A stretch of DNA of 64,000 bases, taken from NCBI RefSeq assembly GCF_022758235.1, contig NZ_JALEBG010000001.1:1612001-1676000 (forward strand), written 5' to 3'. The notes below the pieces were generated by a model. That model worked only from the letters and a program-made list of their open reading frames with translations, searched no databases and was not told where the DNA came from. How positions within the stretch are numbered: the first letter of the stretch is position 1; every line of letters begins with the position of its first letter. Positions 43,013 through 51,367 of this stretch are shown piece after piece. The DNA comes from Pontibacter liquoris (lineage in GTDB: Bacteria > Bacteroidota > Bacteroidia > Cytophagales > Hymenobacteraceae). The position numbers were made by a program, and so were the translations under genes.

Positions 43013-43579
43013 TTATGCCAGCAGTGCTCGTTTGATGGTGTGTATCTGGCGGAGGTGGTGGTCGAAATGATCCTGCAAAAAGGAGAGGGTTTGCCGGATT
43101 GTGAGCGGCCCGACATACGGATGCCGGAAAAGACATTTGTCCATCAGGTTAACGGGTAGCGCGGTGAGCACATCTTCCAGCGAAAAACGCACTTCATCCC
43201 AGTCGGCACGTAAATAGGCAAGCGAGCAAGTAGCAGGCACCGTTGCAACAGAGGCCGGTGCTTTAAATTTTTTTCCGGATAACAGCGCCAACTTTAGCAG
43301 CAGCGATTGCATTTCCCGGGCAATGCTGTTGGATATTAAATCATCGGGCTGGCTTACCTTGTGCTGCACAGCATACACCGTCTGCTTTTCGGTAAGCAGC
43401 AGGTGCGCGATGATCTGGTTCACCGACCATTTGCCCTCTGCAGGAGCACTATTTAGCAAGCCTTCCTCCAGTCCTTCCAGCTCATCCAGCAGGCGGTTGC
43501 GGGTTTGCTCTAAGTGCAGGTAGCGGGCTTCCAAAGCAGGGTTCATTGGCGGATTGTGCGTATAAACGGCAAAACTCAT
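43013..43579 (-). CDS. DinB-family protein
   Basis: The 188-residue protein is a four-helix bundle of the DinB/YfiT type: RLLDELEGLEEGLLNSAPAEGKWSVNQIIAHLL, then LRADWDEVRFSLEDVL and LQDHFDHHLRQIHTIKRAL, with His residues (IIAHLL, DHFDHHLRQ) that bind a metal in the family. DinB-like proteins include thiol transferases and hydrolases of varied function. The start may instead be the ATG at 43546 (MNPALEARYL), which begins the family region. Confidence 0.83.
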   Translation of the reverse strand: MSFAVYTHNPPMNPALEARYLHLEQTRNRLLDELEGLEEGLLNSAPAEGKWSVNQIIAHLLLTEKQTVYAVQHKVSQPDDLISNSIAREMQSLLLKLALLSGKKFKAPASVATVPATCSLAYLRADWDEVRFSLEDVLTALPVNLMDKCLFRHPYVGPLTIRQTLSFLQDHFDHHLRQIHTIKRALLA

Positions 43580-43773
43580 GATTGTATGAAGTATAATGGT
43601 GTTAAATCTAACAAAAATTTAATTAAATGCAACATGCCGGGGTATGTAAGTATAAGCAAGTAGTTGAGTGTTAGTTTAATCAACAAAAGGTTTTATGCCA
43701 ACCAATAGGATTAAATAGGAGTCATGGCATGCTATTGTTTTTGTTGCGTACTTTGCCCTGCAAACGCACGGAT

Positions 43774-44490
43774 ATGAACGAGAAGAATGACCCGATGGGA
43801 GCCGCCTTGCTGGACTTCCTGCGAAGTGGCCGCGAGGCTGAGATTGTAGTTGAGAGCAACCTGGCAGAGGAAGATGTGATTCCGGTGCCTTACCTGTTCC
43901 GCGCATGGGATGAAATGCCCGAGATTGAGCAAATGGCCCTGGAAGCCTGCCAGGGAACAGTGCTGGACATAGGAGCAGGCTCCGGCTGCCATGCGCTGGC
44001 CTTGCAGGAGCGGGGACTAGACGTAACAGCTTTGGACGTATCGGCAGGTGCCGTGGAAGCCATGCAACAGCAAGGGGTAAAGCAGGTGCTGCGCCAGGAT
44101 TTCTTTGAACTGAAGGGGCAGACGTATGACACGTTGCTGCTGCTGATGAACGGCGTAGGCATTGCCGGCCACCTGGCGGGGTTGGAGCGGCTGCTCGAAC
44201 ATGCCCGCACGCTGCTGCGCCCGGGCGGGCAGCTGTTGCTCGAGTCCACAGACATTCTCTACATGTATGAAGACGAGGACGGCTCTGTGCTCCTGGACCT
44301 GAACGCAGGCTATTACGGCGAGGTGAAGTATAACATGCGCTACAATGACCAGGAAAGCGGCTGGTTTAACTGGCTTTTTGTGGATGCCGCCATCCTGCAG
44401 GATTATGCCCAAAAGCACGGCTTTGAAACGGAAGTGCTTTATGAAGGCGAAGCCGGTAATTACCTGGCCAGGCTGACGCTGCAGGGGTAG
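43774..44490 (+). CDS. Class I SAM-dependent methyltransferase
   Basis: I chose the ATG at 43774 (MNEKNDPMGAALLDFL, 238 residues). Motif I is VLDIGAGSGCHALALQERG near residue 70. ALDVSAGAVEAM with the acidic ribose-binding residue follows, then YDTLLLLMNGVGIAGHLAGLERLL and LLRPGGQLLLES. Similar stand-alone methyltransferases are common in Bacteroidota without known substrate. No RNA or protein-modification partner is adjacent. Confidence 0.88.
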   Translation: MNEKNDPMGAALLDFLRSGREAEIVVESNLAEEDVIPVPYLFRAWDEMPEIEQMALEACQGTVLDIGAGSGCHALALQERGLDVTALDVSAGAVEAMQQQGVKQVLRQDFFELKGQTYDTLLLLMNGVGIAGHLAGLERLLEHARTLLRPGGQLLLESTDILYMYEDEDGSVLLDLNAGYYGEVKYNMRYNDQESGWFNWLFVDAAILQDYAQKHGFETEVLYEGEAGNYLARLTLQG

Positions 44491-44832
44491 ACGGTAAGTA
44501 TAAACTATTTACCGCTTCAAAATAAAATCACCTACCTGTAAACAAAGGCGGATTTCAAATCCGCTGATTATTGTGCTTTCGGATTAAATTCCGAAAGAGC
44601 TGAAGTACGATATTTTCAGATTACAAAGTCGGAAGAGCATAAACTGAGTTAGAAGGAGCCGAGCTCGGATCTTAAGCGGCCAAGTATAATCAGCAATATT
44701 CGTGGTACAACTGGGCAGTAGGAGGATAGTTGCTTTCATACCGGGAGCATCAACCGGCAGCAATTTGCCGTACGTATACTTGTTTTGCCTGGCTACCTGT
44801 TGGATAGCCCGCTTAAGTATACGTAGCAGCAC
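44491..44832. other. 342-bp intergenic region with two short hairpins
   Basis: No gene is seen. There are two perfect palindromic hairpins (44548-44564 and 44576-44597) in a segment that looks like a dispersed-repeat relic (about 44545-44690), and four TATACTT/AAGTATA words. Confidence 0.6.
44548..44597. repeat. Twin short hairpins of a probable dispersed repeat
   Basis: GCGGATTT (44548-44555) pairs with AAATCCGC (44557-44564), and CTTTCGGA (44576-44583) pairs with TCCGAAAG (44590-44597). Both have 8-bp perfect arms and share the GGA core. Confidence 0.6.
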
Positions 44833-45789
44833 ATGGACAAACGAGTCGCCTCTACCTGGAACATCACCAAGCAAACCTTTAAGGAGTTTGTAGATGATAA
44901 CCCCTTGGATTATGCCGCCATCATCGGGTTTTATACGATCTTCTCATTACCGGCGGTGCTCATCATCACCATTCGTATTGCGGGAGCAGCCTTTGGTCAG
45001 GAAGCCGTAAAAGGGCAGGTGGTGAGTCAGCTTGGCGGTATTGTAGGCCGCAGCAGCGCCAGCCAGTTTCAGAGCATTATCGAGAATGCAAATGTTTCCG
45101 AAGCCAGCACCATCGGCACCATCGTAGGTGTAGCCACCATGATCTTTTCAGCCACTACCGTTTTTGTGGCACTCCAGGATTCGCTTAATGCGATGTGGGA
45201 AGTAAAGGCAAAACCGGGAAAGGGCTGGTTGAAGCTGATTATCAACCGCGTATTGTCCTTAGCACTAGTGGTAAGTATGGGCTTCCTGCTGCTGGTGTCG
45301 CTTTCTGTGGATGTGGTGATGGGCATTATCTATGATTTCCTGCAGCAGCAGTTCTCAGGGCTGGCCGTATACTTTATTACAGCTGCCAATCTGCTGCTTT
45401 CCCTCGTGATCAGTACCATTATTTTTGCAGGCATTTACCGGTTTCTTCCCGATGCTAAGATCCGGTGGAAAAATGTGTGGGTGGGTGCTGCGGTGACGGC
45501 TGTTCTTTTTGTACTTGGTAAATTTGTACTCAACATCTACTTTCAGCACGACCCACTGGCCGATACCTATGGTGCTGCCGGCTCGCTCGTTCTCATCCTG
45601 GTGTGGGTCTATTATTCGGCGGTAATTCTGCTATTCGGCGCGGAGTTTACGCAGGTATACTCCAAAGCGCACGAGAAATACATTGAGCCCGATGATACGG
45701 CAGTGAAAGTAAAAAAGAAGGAAGTTGAAATTGACACCGATACGGGCCAGGTAGAAGTGAAAGAAAAAGAAAAAGGCGACTCGTTATGA
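44833..45789 (+). CDS. YihY/BrkB-family membrane protein
   Basis: The 318-residue protein has the family's N-terminal NPLDYAAIIGFYTIFSLPAVLII and about six hydrophobic segments. It also has the diagnostic TTVFVALQDSLNAMWEV, YRFLPDAKIRWKNVWVGA and DTYGAAGSLVLILVWVYYSAVILLFGAEFTQVY. YihY/BrkB proteins are conserved inner-membrane proteins of uncertain role, once mis-called ribonuclease BN. A charged Lys/Glu tail of about 35 residues follows the last segment. Its stop codon lies in the terminator loop. Confidence 0.92.
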   Translation: MDKRVASTWNITKQTFKEFVDDNPLDYAAIIGFYTIFSLPAVLIITIRIAGAAFGQEAVKGQVVSQLGGIVGRSSASQFQSIIENANVSEASTIGTIVGVATMIFSATTVFVALQDSLNAMWEVKAKPGKGWLKLIINRVLSLALVVSMGFLLLVSLSVDVVMGIIYDFLQQQFSGLAVYFITAANLLLSLVISTIIFAGIYRFLPDAKIRWKNVWVGAAVTAVLFVLGKFVLNIYFQHDPLADTYGAAGSLVLILVWVYYSAVILLFGAEFTQVYSKAHEKYIEPDDTAVKVKKKEVEIDTDTGQVEVKEKEKGDSL

Positions 45790-45799
45790 GTCGCCTTTT
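45771..45799. terminator. Terminator shared by the BrkB-family gene and pdhB, overlapping a stop codon
   Basis: AAAAGGCGACTC (45771-45782) pairs perfectly with GAGTCGCCTTTT (45788-45799). The first arm is the end of the coding sequence and the TGA stop is at 45787-45789. A/T tails on both sides suit the convergent pdhB as well. Confidence 0.88.
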
Positions 45800-45821
45800 T
45801 TATGAAAGAAGTAAGCTTTAA

Positions 45822-46805
45822 TTAAGCTTTCTTATACATTACTTGTTTTACGGCTTCGATGGTGCGTGCTACGTTAGGCAGTGAAGCCTCGATAAGCGTA
45901 GGCGCATAAGGAAGCGGCACATCGCGGCAGGTAACGCGTTTTACCGGTGCATCCATATAATCAAAAGCATTGCTCTGGATGTGGTAAGCCAGCTCGGCAG
46001 AGATAGAGGCCAGCGGCCATGCTTCTTCTACTACTACCATGCGGTTGGTCTTCTTTACCGATTCTACCAGGGTTTTGTAATCGATCGGGCGCACGGTGCG
46101 CAGGTCAATCACTTCCGCTTCGATGCCGTCTTTTGCCAGCTCGTCGGCAGCCGCCAGGGCCACTTTCATCATTTTGCCAAACGACACCAGCGTAACATCA
46201 GTACCGGCACGCTTGATATCTGCTACGCCAATCGGGATCAGGTATTCTTCTTCCGGCACCTCACCTTTGTCGCCATACATCTGCTCCGACTCCATAAAGA
46301 TTACCGGATCATTGTCGCGGATAGCGGACTTCAGCAATCCTTTGGCGTCATATGGATTACAGGGCACGATTACTTTCAGGCCGGGGGTGTTGGCATACCA
46401 GTTCTCGAAGTTCTGCGAGTGCTGCGACGACAACATGCCCGCGCTACCAGTAGGACCGCGGAAAACCATTGGCGCACCATACTGGCCACCAGACATAGAC
46501 ATTAATTTTGCTGCAGCGTTGATCACCTGGTCAATGGCTACCAACGAGAAGTTGAAGGTCATGAACTCAATGATCGGGCGCAGGCCGTTCATGGCAGCGC
46601 CAACACCGATTCCGGCAAAACCAAGTTCTGCAATCGGGGTGTCAATTACGCGCTCCGGACCAAATTCATCCAGCATGCCCTGGCTCACTTTGTAGGCACC
46701 GTTGTATTCCGCCACTTCCTCGCCCATCAGAAACACACGCTCATCGCGGCGCATTTCCTCCGTCATGGCTTCTCGCAGGGCTTCTCTAAACTGTATACTT
46801 CGCAT
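45822..46805 (-). CDS. pdhB: Pyruvate dehydrogenase E1 component, beta subunit
   Basis: The 327-residue protein is the beta chain of the heterotetrameric 2-oxoacid dehydrogenase E1, which decarboxylates pyruvate with thiamine diphosphate. It has MGEEVAEYNGAYKVSQGM with the ThDP-activating Glu, DTPIAELGFAGIGVGAAM, FMTFNFSLVAIDQVINAAAK, FRGPTGSAGMLSSQHSQ, and the C-terminal transketolase domain VIDLRTVRPIDY. No alpha subunit lies beside it, so pdhA must be elsewhere. A branched-chain oxoacid enzyme is the nearest alternative. Confidence 0.95.
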   Translation of the reverse strand: MRSIQFREALREAMTEEMRRDERVFLMGEEVAEYNGAYKVSQGMLDEFGPERVIDTPIAELGFAGIGVGAAMNGLRPIIEFMTFNFSLVAIDQVINAAAKLMSMSGGQYGAPMVFRGPTGSAGMLSSQHSQNFENWYANTPGLKVIVPCNPYDAKGLLKSAIRDNDPVIFMESEQMYGDKGEVPEEEYLIPIGVADIKRAGTDVTLVSFGKMMKVALAAADELAKDGIEAEVIDLRTVRPIDYKTLVESVKKTNRMVVVEEAWPLASISAELAYHIQSNAFDYMDAPVKRVTCRDVPLPYAPTLIEASLPNVARTIEAVKQVMYKKA

Positions 46806-47185
46806 ATAAATGTTTAATTCTCGGTTCAGTGGGTAAAATTAAGAGAAGTCTGTGAATTTACAATGTGTTGGCCACAATTCTGCCGGATAAGTACGTTTAC
46901 CAGGTCGGAGCGCCAGGCCATGCATCATCTGTTTTGGCTTGATAAGGATGCTGCTTTTACTTTCCATCTTCTGATTTCAGCACCAAACCCGCAGGGCCGG
47001 AAGCTTTTACAGCTGCTAACCCGCTTTGTTACTGCCTTGTTTGCAGAAGCCTATCCTAAGCGAATTTGTAAAATGCGTTGCTTTGGGGCAGCGGTTGTAA
47101 ATCCTCTTCTTTGCATTCGCCGTAAATAAAAGGCACCAAAAACAAATCATCAACGTTACCGGTTGTACCAGTTCTGAACCAAAAA
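46806..47185. other. Intergenic region with no convincing gene
   Basis: A frame at 46863-47129 is open but has a composition unlike real proteins here and no recognisable motif. I see no strong repeat. Confidence 0.5.
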
Positions 47186-47217
47186 TTTGGACAGAAGTAT
47201 AAAAGGCAATAATTTTA
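47186..47217 (+). promoter_or_regulatory. Probable promoter of the PspC-like gene
   Basis: TTTG (47186-47189) and TAATTTTA (47210-47217, one mismatch to TAnnTTTG) are 20 bp apart, 20 bp before the ATG. Confidence 0.5.
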
Positions 47218-47237
47218 TAGGATAATATTGTAAATAA

Positions 47238-47456
47238 ATGAAAAGGCTGCAGTACTTTATCGAATCGCGGGCATTTGGTGTTTGTACGATGCTGGGTGAC
47301 AAACTCGGTTTTGCAACGAGCAGCATACGCCTCTCTTTTATCTATCTTTCTTTTCTGACCATGGGCTCTCCGGTGATCATATACCTGGCACTGGCCTTCT
47401 GGATGAATGTGCAAAAGCACCTCCGCCGCGAGCGTAGCACTGTCTGGGATTTATAG
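47238..47456 (+). CDS. Small PspC-domain membrane protein
   Basis: The 72-residue protein has the PspC core: GVCTMLGDKLGFATSSIRLSFIYLSFL, then a hydrophobic segment MGSPVIIYLALAFWM. It spans the membrane once or twice. PspC belongs to the phage-shock envelope-stress response in other bacteria. In Bacteroidota small PspC-only proteins are common and their role is not known. No pspA is nearby. Confidence 0.85.
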   Translation: MKRLQYFIESRAFGVCTMLGDKLGFATSSIRLSFIYLSFLTMGSPVIIYLALAFWMNVQKHLRRERSTVWDL

Positions 47457-47583
47457 ATTTTAATAAAAGGCATTTAACAAAGGATAAAAGTGCTTACAAC
47501 GAAGTATAACCTGTCCTTTAACATCGGAAAGTCTGCTAAATTAACTTAGTTACTTTTGGCGTTTTTTATCGCATCAACCATTT

Positions 47584-47644
47584 CTGGCGCAAGCGGATGC
47601 TTGTGCCCAGTCATCTATAAGGCACATGTTGACGCTTGCGCCAG
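47584..47644. repeat. Long nested intergenic hairpin
   Basis: CTGGCGCAAGCG (47584-47595) pairs perfectly with CGCTTGCGCCAG (47633-47644). Inside it TGTGCC (47602-47607) pairs with GGCACA (47621-47626). It lies between the PspC-like gene and a convergent GT2 gene, without a T-run next to it. Confidence 0.75.
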
Positions 47645-47732
47645 GAGAATACATCAGTAAGCAGCTGTACTTATTTATACTTTACCAATCGTATCTCCTC
47701 TGCTAACTTCTTTTATCAAGAGCTCCTTTGTT

Positions 47733-48761
47733 CTAATTTGATAGTTCCTGCACGGTTTTGTGCTGCCTGAAAAAGTACTCCCACACGATGCTACCTTTAT
47801 ACACGCCTGCCATCTGCGGAAATCGGCCTTTGTGCAATTGGGCACGCCGGCGCTCGCGCCAGTAGCTGCGCTTTCCTAATAAGTCGGCATGTGCCTGCAG
47901 TACAGCTTTGGCATCTTTCGTTTGCCCGGCCAGCAGCATTCTTAAGGCGGCCATCCAATCAAGCAACACGCGTAAGCCCATGGTGGGGAGCAATTCCTGC
48001 TCCGGCAAGTTTTTATAGAGCAGGGCCAGGCCGTTACGGAAGTTGAGGTAAGTTTTATGCGGATTTGATTTGTGCAAGGTGCCACCACCCACATGGTATA
48101 CCTGGCTCCGGCCATTATACATGACTTTATACCCGGCATTCTGCGCGCGCCAGCAGAAATCGATCTCTTCCATGTGCGCAAAAAAAGCAGGCTCCAGACC
48201 GCCCAGTTCCCGGAAAACGACGCTTCTGACAAACATGCAGGCACCCGTAGCCCAGAAGATCTGCTGCACATCGTTATACTGGCCCTTGTCTTCCTCCAAC
48301 GTATCGAATAGGCGGCCCCGGCAAAACGGGTAGCCAATAGCATCGAGCATACCACCGCCGGCGCCGGCATACTCCAGAAAAGCAGGATGTTGTTGCGAAA
48401 GGATCTTTGGCTGGCAAACGGCAATTTGTTTGTCTGCTTCCATCAGGCTGATGATGGAGGCTACCCAGCCTGGCGGCACGGCCACATCTGAATTAAGCAG
48501 CACATAGTAGGTTGCCTCTACCTGTTGCAACGCCTTGTTATACCCTTCGCAAAAGCCATAATTCTGGGGCAGCAGTATGAGCCGCACCTGCGGAAAATTA
48601 GCCTGCAGAAAAGCAACAGAGCCATCGGTAGAGGCATTGTCGGCTACGATCACCTCGCAGCCACTGCTGTTTGCCACTACCGATGGCAGAAATTGTTCTA
48701 AATACCTAAGGCCATTCCAGTTAAGAATGACGATGGCAGTGTGGGGGTAACTATAGGCCAA
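47733..48761 (-). CDS. Glycosyltransferase family 2 protein
   Basis: The 342-residue protein has the GT2 GT-A start AIVILNWNGLRYLEQFLPS, EVIVADNASTDGSVAFL, the metal-binding DxD-like LLNSDVAVP, and later FWATGACMFVRSVVF with EEIDFCWRAQ. This places it in the rhamnosyltransferase-like branch. The start is TTG at 48761 inside the last codons of ybaB, an 11-bp overlap that implies translational coupling. The C-terminal 100 residues are helical and basic. Confidence 0.9.
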   Translation of the reverse strand: MAYSYPHTAIVILNWNGLRYLEQFLPSVVANSSGCEVIVADNASTDGSVAFLQANFPQVRLILLPQNYGFCEGYNKALQQVEATYYVLLNSDVAVPPGWVASIISLMEADKQIAVCQPKILSQQHPAFLEYAGAGGGMLDAIGYPFCRGRLFDTLEEDKGQYNDVQQIFWATGACMFVRSVVFRELGGLEPAFFAHMEEIDFCWRAQNAGYKVMYNGRSQVYHVGGGTLHKSNPHKTYLNFRNGLALLYKNLPEQELLPTMGLRVLLDWMAALRMLLAGQTKDAKAVLQAHADLLGKRSYWRERRRAQLHKGRFPQMAGVYKGSIVWEYFFRQHKTVQELSN

Positions 48762-49086
48762 AGCTGCCGAGATCTAAGCCGGGAATATTGGGCAGCAATC
48801 CTTCGGTATTCTTTTTCATTTCTTCCTGCGCACGCTCACTGGCTGTCAGCATGGCATTGTTCACAGCGGCTACTACCAGGTCGTTTACCATGTCCTGGTC
48901 CGTGGCGTTCAGGATAGATTCATCGATCTCAATTTTGAGGAGCTTACGCTGCCCGTTGACAGTAGCCTTTACCAGGCCTGCGCCAGATTCGGCTGTTACG
49001 GTAATATGCTGTAAGTTTTCCTGTGCTTCTTTCAATTTGGCCTGGACTTCTTTCATTTTGCCCATCATGCCGAACATATCAAACAT
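48751..49086 (-). CDS. ybaB: YbaB/EbfC nucleoid-associated protein
   Basis: I chose the ATG at 49086 (MFDMFGMMGKMKEVQAKL), giving 111 residues, the normal YbaB length. The Met-rich start, HITVTAESGAGLVKATVNGQRKLLKIEID and SERAQEEMKKNTEGLLPNIPG are typical. YbaB dimers bind DNA in a tweezer-like way. A -7 box lies 52 bp upstream, so a longer N-terminus is unlikely. It overlaps the downstream GT2 gene by 11 bp. The usual recR partner is absent here. Confidence 0.93.
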   Translation of the reverse strand: MFDMFGMMGKMKEVQAKLKEAQENLQHITVTAESGAGLVKATVNGQRKLLKIEIDESILNATDQDMVNDLVVAAVNNAMLTASERAQEEMKKNTEGLLPNIPGLDLGSFGL

Positions 49087-49137
49087 AGTTTTTGAGTTAA
49101 GGGTACGTGTACAAGGCCGCATGGCTTGTGGCTGATG

Positions 49138-49145
49138 CAAATATA
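49138..49145 (-). promoter_or_regulatory. -7 box upstream of ybaB
   Basis: The minus strand reads TATATTTG, an exact TAnnTTTG match, 51 bp before the ATG. Confidence 0.55.
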
Positions 49146-49264
49146 CGTATCAAATTCATACTTTGTAAGGAGTAGGGACCTGCACTAGTATAGCTATAAT
49201 TTCGCACCGGGGTTTAGGTTAGGCAAGCTGCTTTAAAAAGTATCTATGATAGAGATGGCTCAGG

Positions 49265-51178
49265 TTAGCGCAACAAGGTAATAGTGCCGGTGCGGCGCTC
49301 GGGCGTACCGGTGGCCGTGGTGACGGTGATCTCATACGTATACACGCCTGCGGGGGCGGGCTGCCCTTTAAACGTGCCATCCCAGCCTGTTTGCGCATCC
49401 GCCGATTCATAAAGCATATTGCCCAGCCGGTTATAAATTCGCATCCGGAAGTTGCTGAAATAGCGACCCTTTATTTCCAGCACATCATTCAGTCCATCAC
49501 TATTGGGTGTAAAAGCGCTTGGTACAAACAGCAGCAAGGGTTGTTCCAGTGTCTGGATGTTGGAATAAGAAACAGCAGTTCCGTTTTTAGCCGTTGCCTT
49601 GATGCGGTAGAGCAAAAGGGATTCCGAGCCTGGTGCTTTATCAGTATAGGTGGTGCCGCTGGCAGGATAGGTGGCCAGCAGCTGTTTGTCGGAGCTAAGC
49701 AGTTCCACCGTATACGTGCCCACGCCACCGGCAAAGCCCTCATATCTGGTCCAGCTTAAGTTAATGCTTCCGTCGGGCTCAGCAACGGCTTTGAGCAGCA
49801 TCGGGCAGGCATTGTTGCTGTACCCAGCGTTGTTGCCGCAGCTATTGGTATAACTGGCCCGGTAACAAGCTCCTTGACTCAGATCCGGAGTAGAAAGGGT
49901 AAAGGAAGGCTGCACGGCTGTGGCCAGAGCTTTGTAAGGGCCGCCGGCTATACTTTGTTCCAGCTGCATTTGCTGCAACGCCTGTCCAGGTGGCACCTCC
50001 AGGGTAAGTTGCAGCTGATTATCCAGATCAAAGGTGGCGAGTAATTGGCCTTTCGGGGGCACAGCTGTGGAGACAACAGCAGCCTGTTGCGGCGCTGAAA
50101 GCGACTCTACGCCATTCGGGTAGGTGTATGCCAGCTGATAAGTATAGGTGTTGCCACAACGCACATCGGTGTCGGTATAGGTTGTAGCTGTGTAATCGGT
50201 TGAAGTATAAATACTGCCGTTTCGGTAAATCTCTGCTCGTTGCACGCTGGCCGGGGCCTTGCTCCAGGTTAGGGTTACTTTTGCCTCCGCAGGGGAAGCC
50301 GTTAAGGCTATACTTTGCACGGCATTGGAGACTTCCTGCAGCTGTGAGCGGCAGGCATCAGTTGGCCGGACACGATAGCCGGCACTTTCAGCTGTATTGA
50401 CATTTGCCAGGGTATAGCTTAGCGCAGCCTGCGTCACCTGCTGTATGGTGTCGATGGTTTGATAGGGACTGCCCGGGTTTTGCTGCCTTTCTATAGTATA
50501 GCGAAGGCCCGGCTGCAGGTTTTGCAAGGATACCTGTAACTGGCCTGTTAGGGCCTGCTGCAAAACCTCCAGTTTAACAAGATTAGGAACAGGCACGCTG
50601 CCCTGAACAGAAACAGCTTGCGTATAAATGCCCTGGCACGGAGCACCACTGTAAATACCGGTAAGGGTAAGGGTAAAATTGCCGGCTGCAGCATAGGTAT
50701 GGCTGTATTGATCGCCGGATTTTGCCGCTTGCTGCTGGCCATCACCGAAATCCAGCACATAGCTGTCGTAGTTCCGGTTAGTTACCTGTACACTTACGCG
50801 TCGGTTGGCGCACAAGGTATAGGCGAAGGTGGGGGCGAGCGCTTCCTTCACCTCAAACACCAGCGAGACCGTATCGGTGAGCGTAGCGCCGCCGTAATTG
50901 GCGATCTGCAGTACGCGGTAGCGGCCAGGAGCGTTATAGGTGTGTTTTTTATCGGGTGTAGCGGGCGTCGGAATCGGGCTATCGCTTTGATAATCGAACA
51001 CGTAATACTCGTTCTCATCGGGCACTTTGTTGCCACAATCCTGGAAGGTTACTTCCTGCCCAACGCACAGCGTTTCTATTTTCTTTCCTTTCGTATCAAA
51101 AGCTTCAAAACAGCCTGGTATACCAGATTGAGCTAGTACGCCACCCGCCTGCGCAAGTATAATCCATATAATAAGCAT
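49265..51178 (-). CDS. T9SS type-B secreted protein with PKD and fibronectin-like domains
   Basis: I chose the ATG at 51178 over a GTG at 51187; the product (637 residues) begins with a signal peptide (MLIIWIILAQAGGVLAQ). Near residue 90-185 there is a PKD domain (YVLDFGDGQQQAAKSGDQYSHTYAAAGNFTL, in pieces), followed by fibronectin-III-like repeats (VTLTWSKAPASVQRAEIYRNG; INLSWTRYEGF). The type-B sorting domain ends it (FTPNSDGLNDVLEIKG, IYNRLGNMLYES, AGVYTYEI). It should be exported by the type IX system. No enzymatic domain is seen, so it is probably an adhesin-like surface protein. Confidence 0.9.
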   Translation of the reverse strand: MLIIWIILAQAGGVLAQSGIPGCFEAFDTKGKKIETLCVGQEVTFQDCGNKVPDENEYYVFDYQSDSPIPTPATPDKKHTYNAPGRYRVLQIANYGGATLTDTVSLVFEVKEALAPTFAYTLCANRRVSVQVTNRNYDSYVLDFGDGQQQAAKSGDQYSHTYAAAGNFTLTLTGIYSGAPCQGIYTQAVSVQGSVPVPNLVKLEVLQQALTGQLQVSLQNLQPGLRYTIERQQNPGSPYQTIDTIQQVTQAALSYTLANVNTAESAGYRVRPTDACRSQLQEVSNAVQSIALTASPAEAKVTLTWSKAPASVQRAEIYRNGSIYTSTDYTATTYTDTDVRCGNTYTYQLAYTYPNGVESLSAPQQAAVVSTAVPPKGQLLATFDLDNQLQLTLEVPPGQALQQMQLEQSIAGGPYKALATAVQPSFTLSTPDLSQGACYRASYTNSCGNNAGYSNNACPMLLKAVAEPDGSINLSWTRYEGFAGGVGTYTVELLSSDKQLLATYPASGTTYTDKAPGSESLLLYRIKATAKNGTAVSYSNIQTLEQPLLLFVPSAFTPNSDGLNDVLEIKGRYFSNFRMRIYNRLGNMLYESADAQTGWDGTFKGQPAPAGVYTYEITVTTATGTPERRTGTITLLR

Positions 51179-51258
51179 GTATCTCACGTGCGGTGCTTTT
51201 GCTTCTTTACGAATATAAGTAAGTAATGCGTGGCAGGAAACCCTCTGCTATAAAAACT

Positions 51259-51290
51259 CAAAGAGCTTGCACAGTGGCGCAAGCTCTTTG
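51259..51290 (-). terminator. Terminator of the hisS-hutH unit
   Basis: CAAAGAGCTTGC (51259-51270) pairs perfectly with GCAAGCTCTTTG (51279-51290). On the minus strand a T-rich tail follows, 77 bp after the hutH stop. Confidence 0.85.
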
Positions 51291-51367
51291 GGAAAAGGAT
51301 CAGCCCTATACCAACAGTTAGGTAACAACTGACACTAGTATAACCACAAGTAAAAAGTGCGACCGTT

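Noticed and set aside
46863-47129. 88-codon frame after pdhB
   Set aside because: Its Cys/His/Arg-rich composition and lack of any motif suggest chance.
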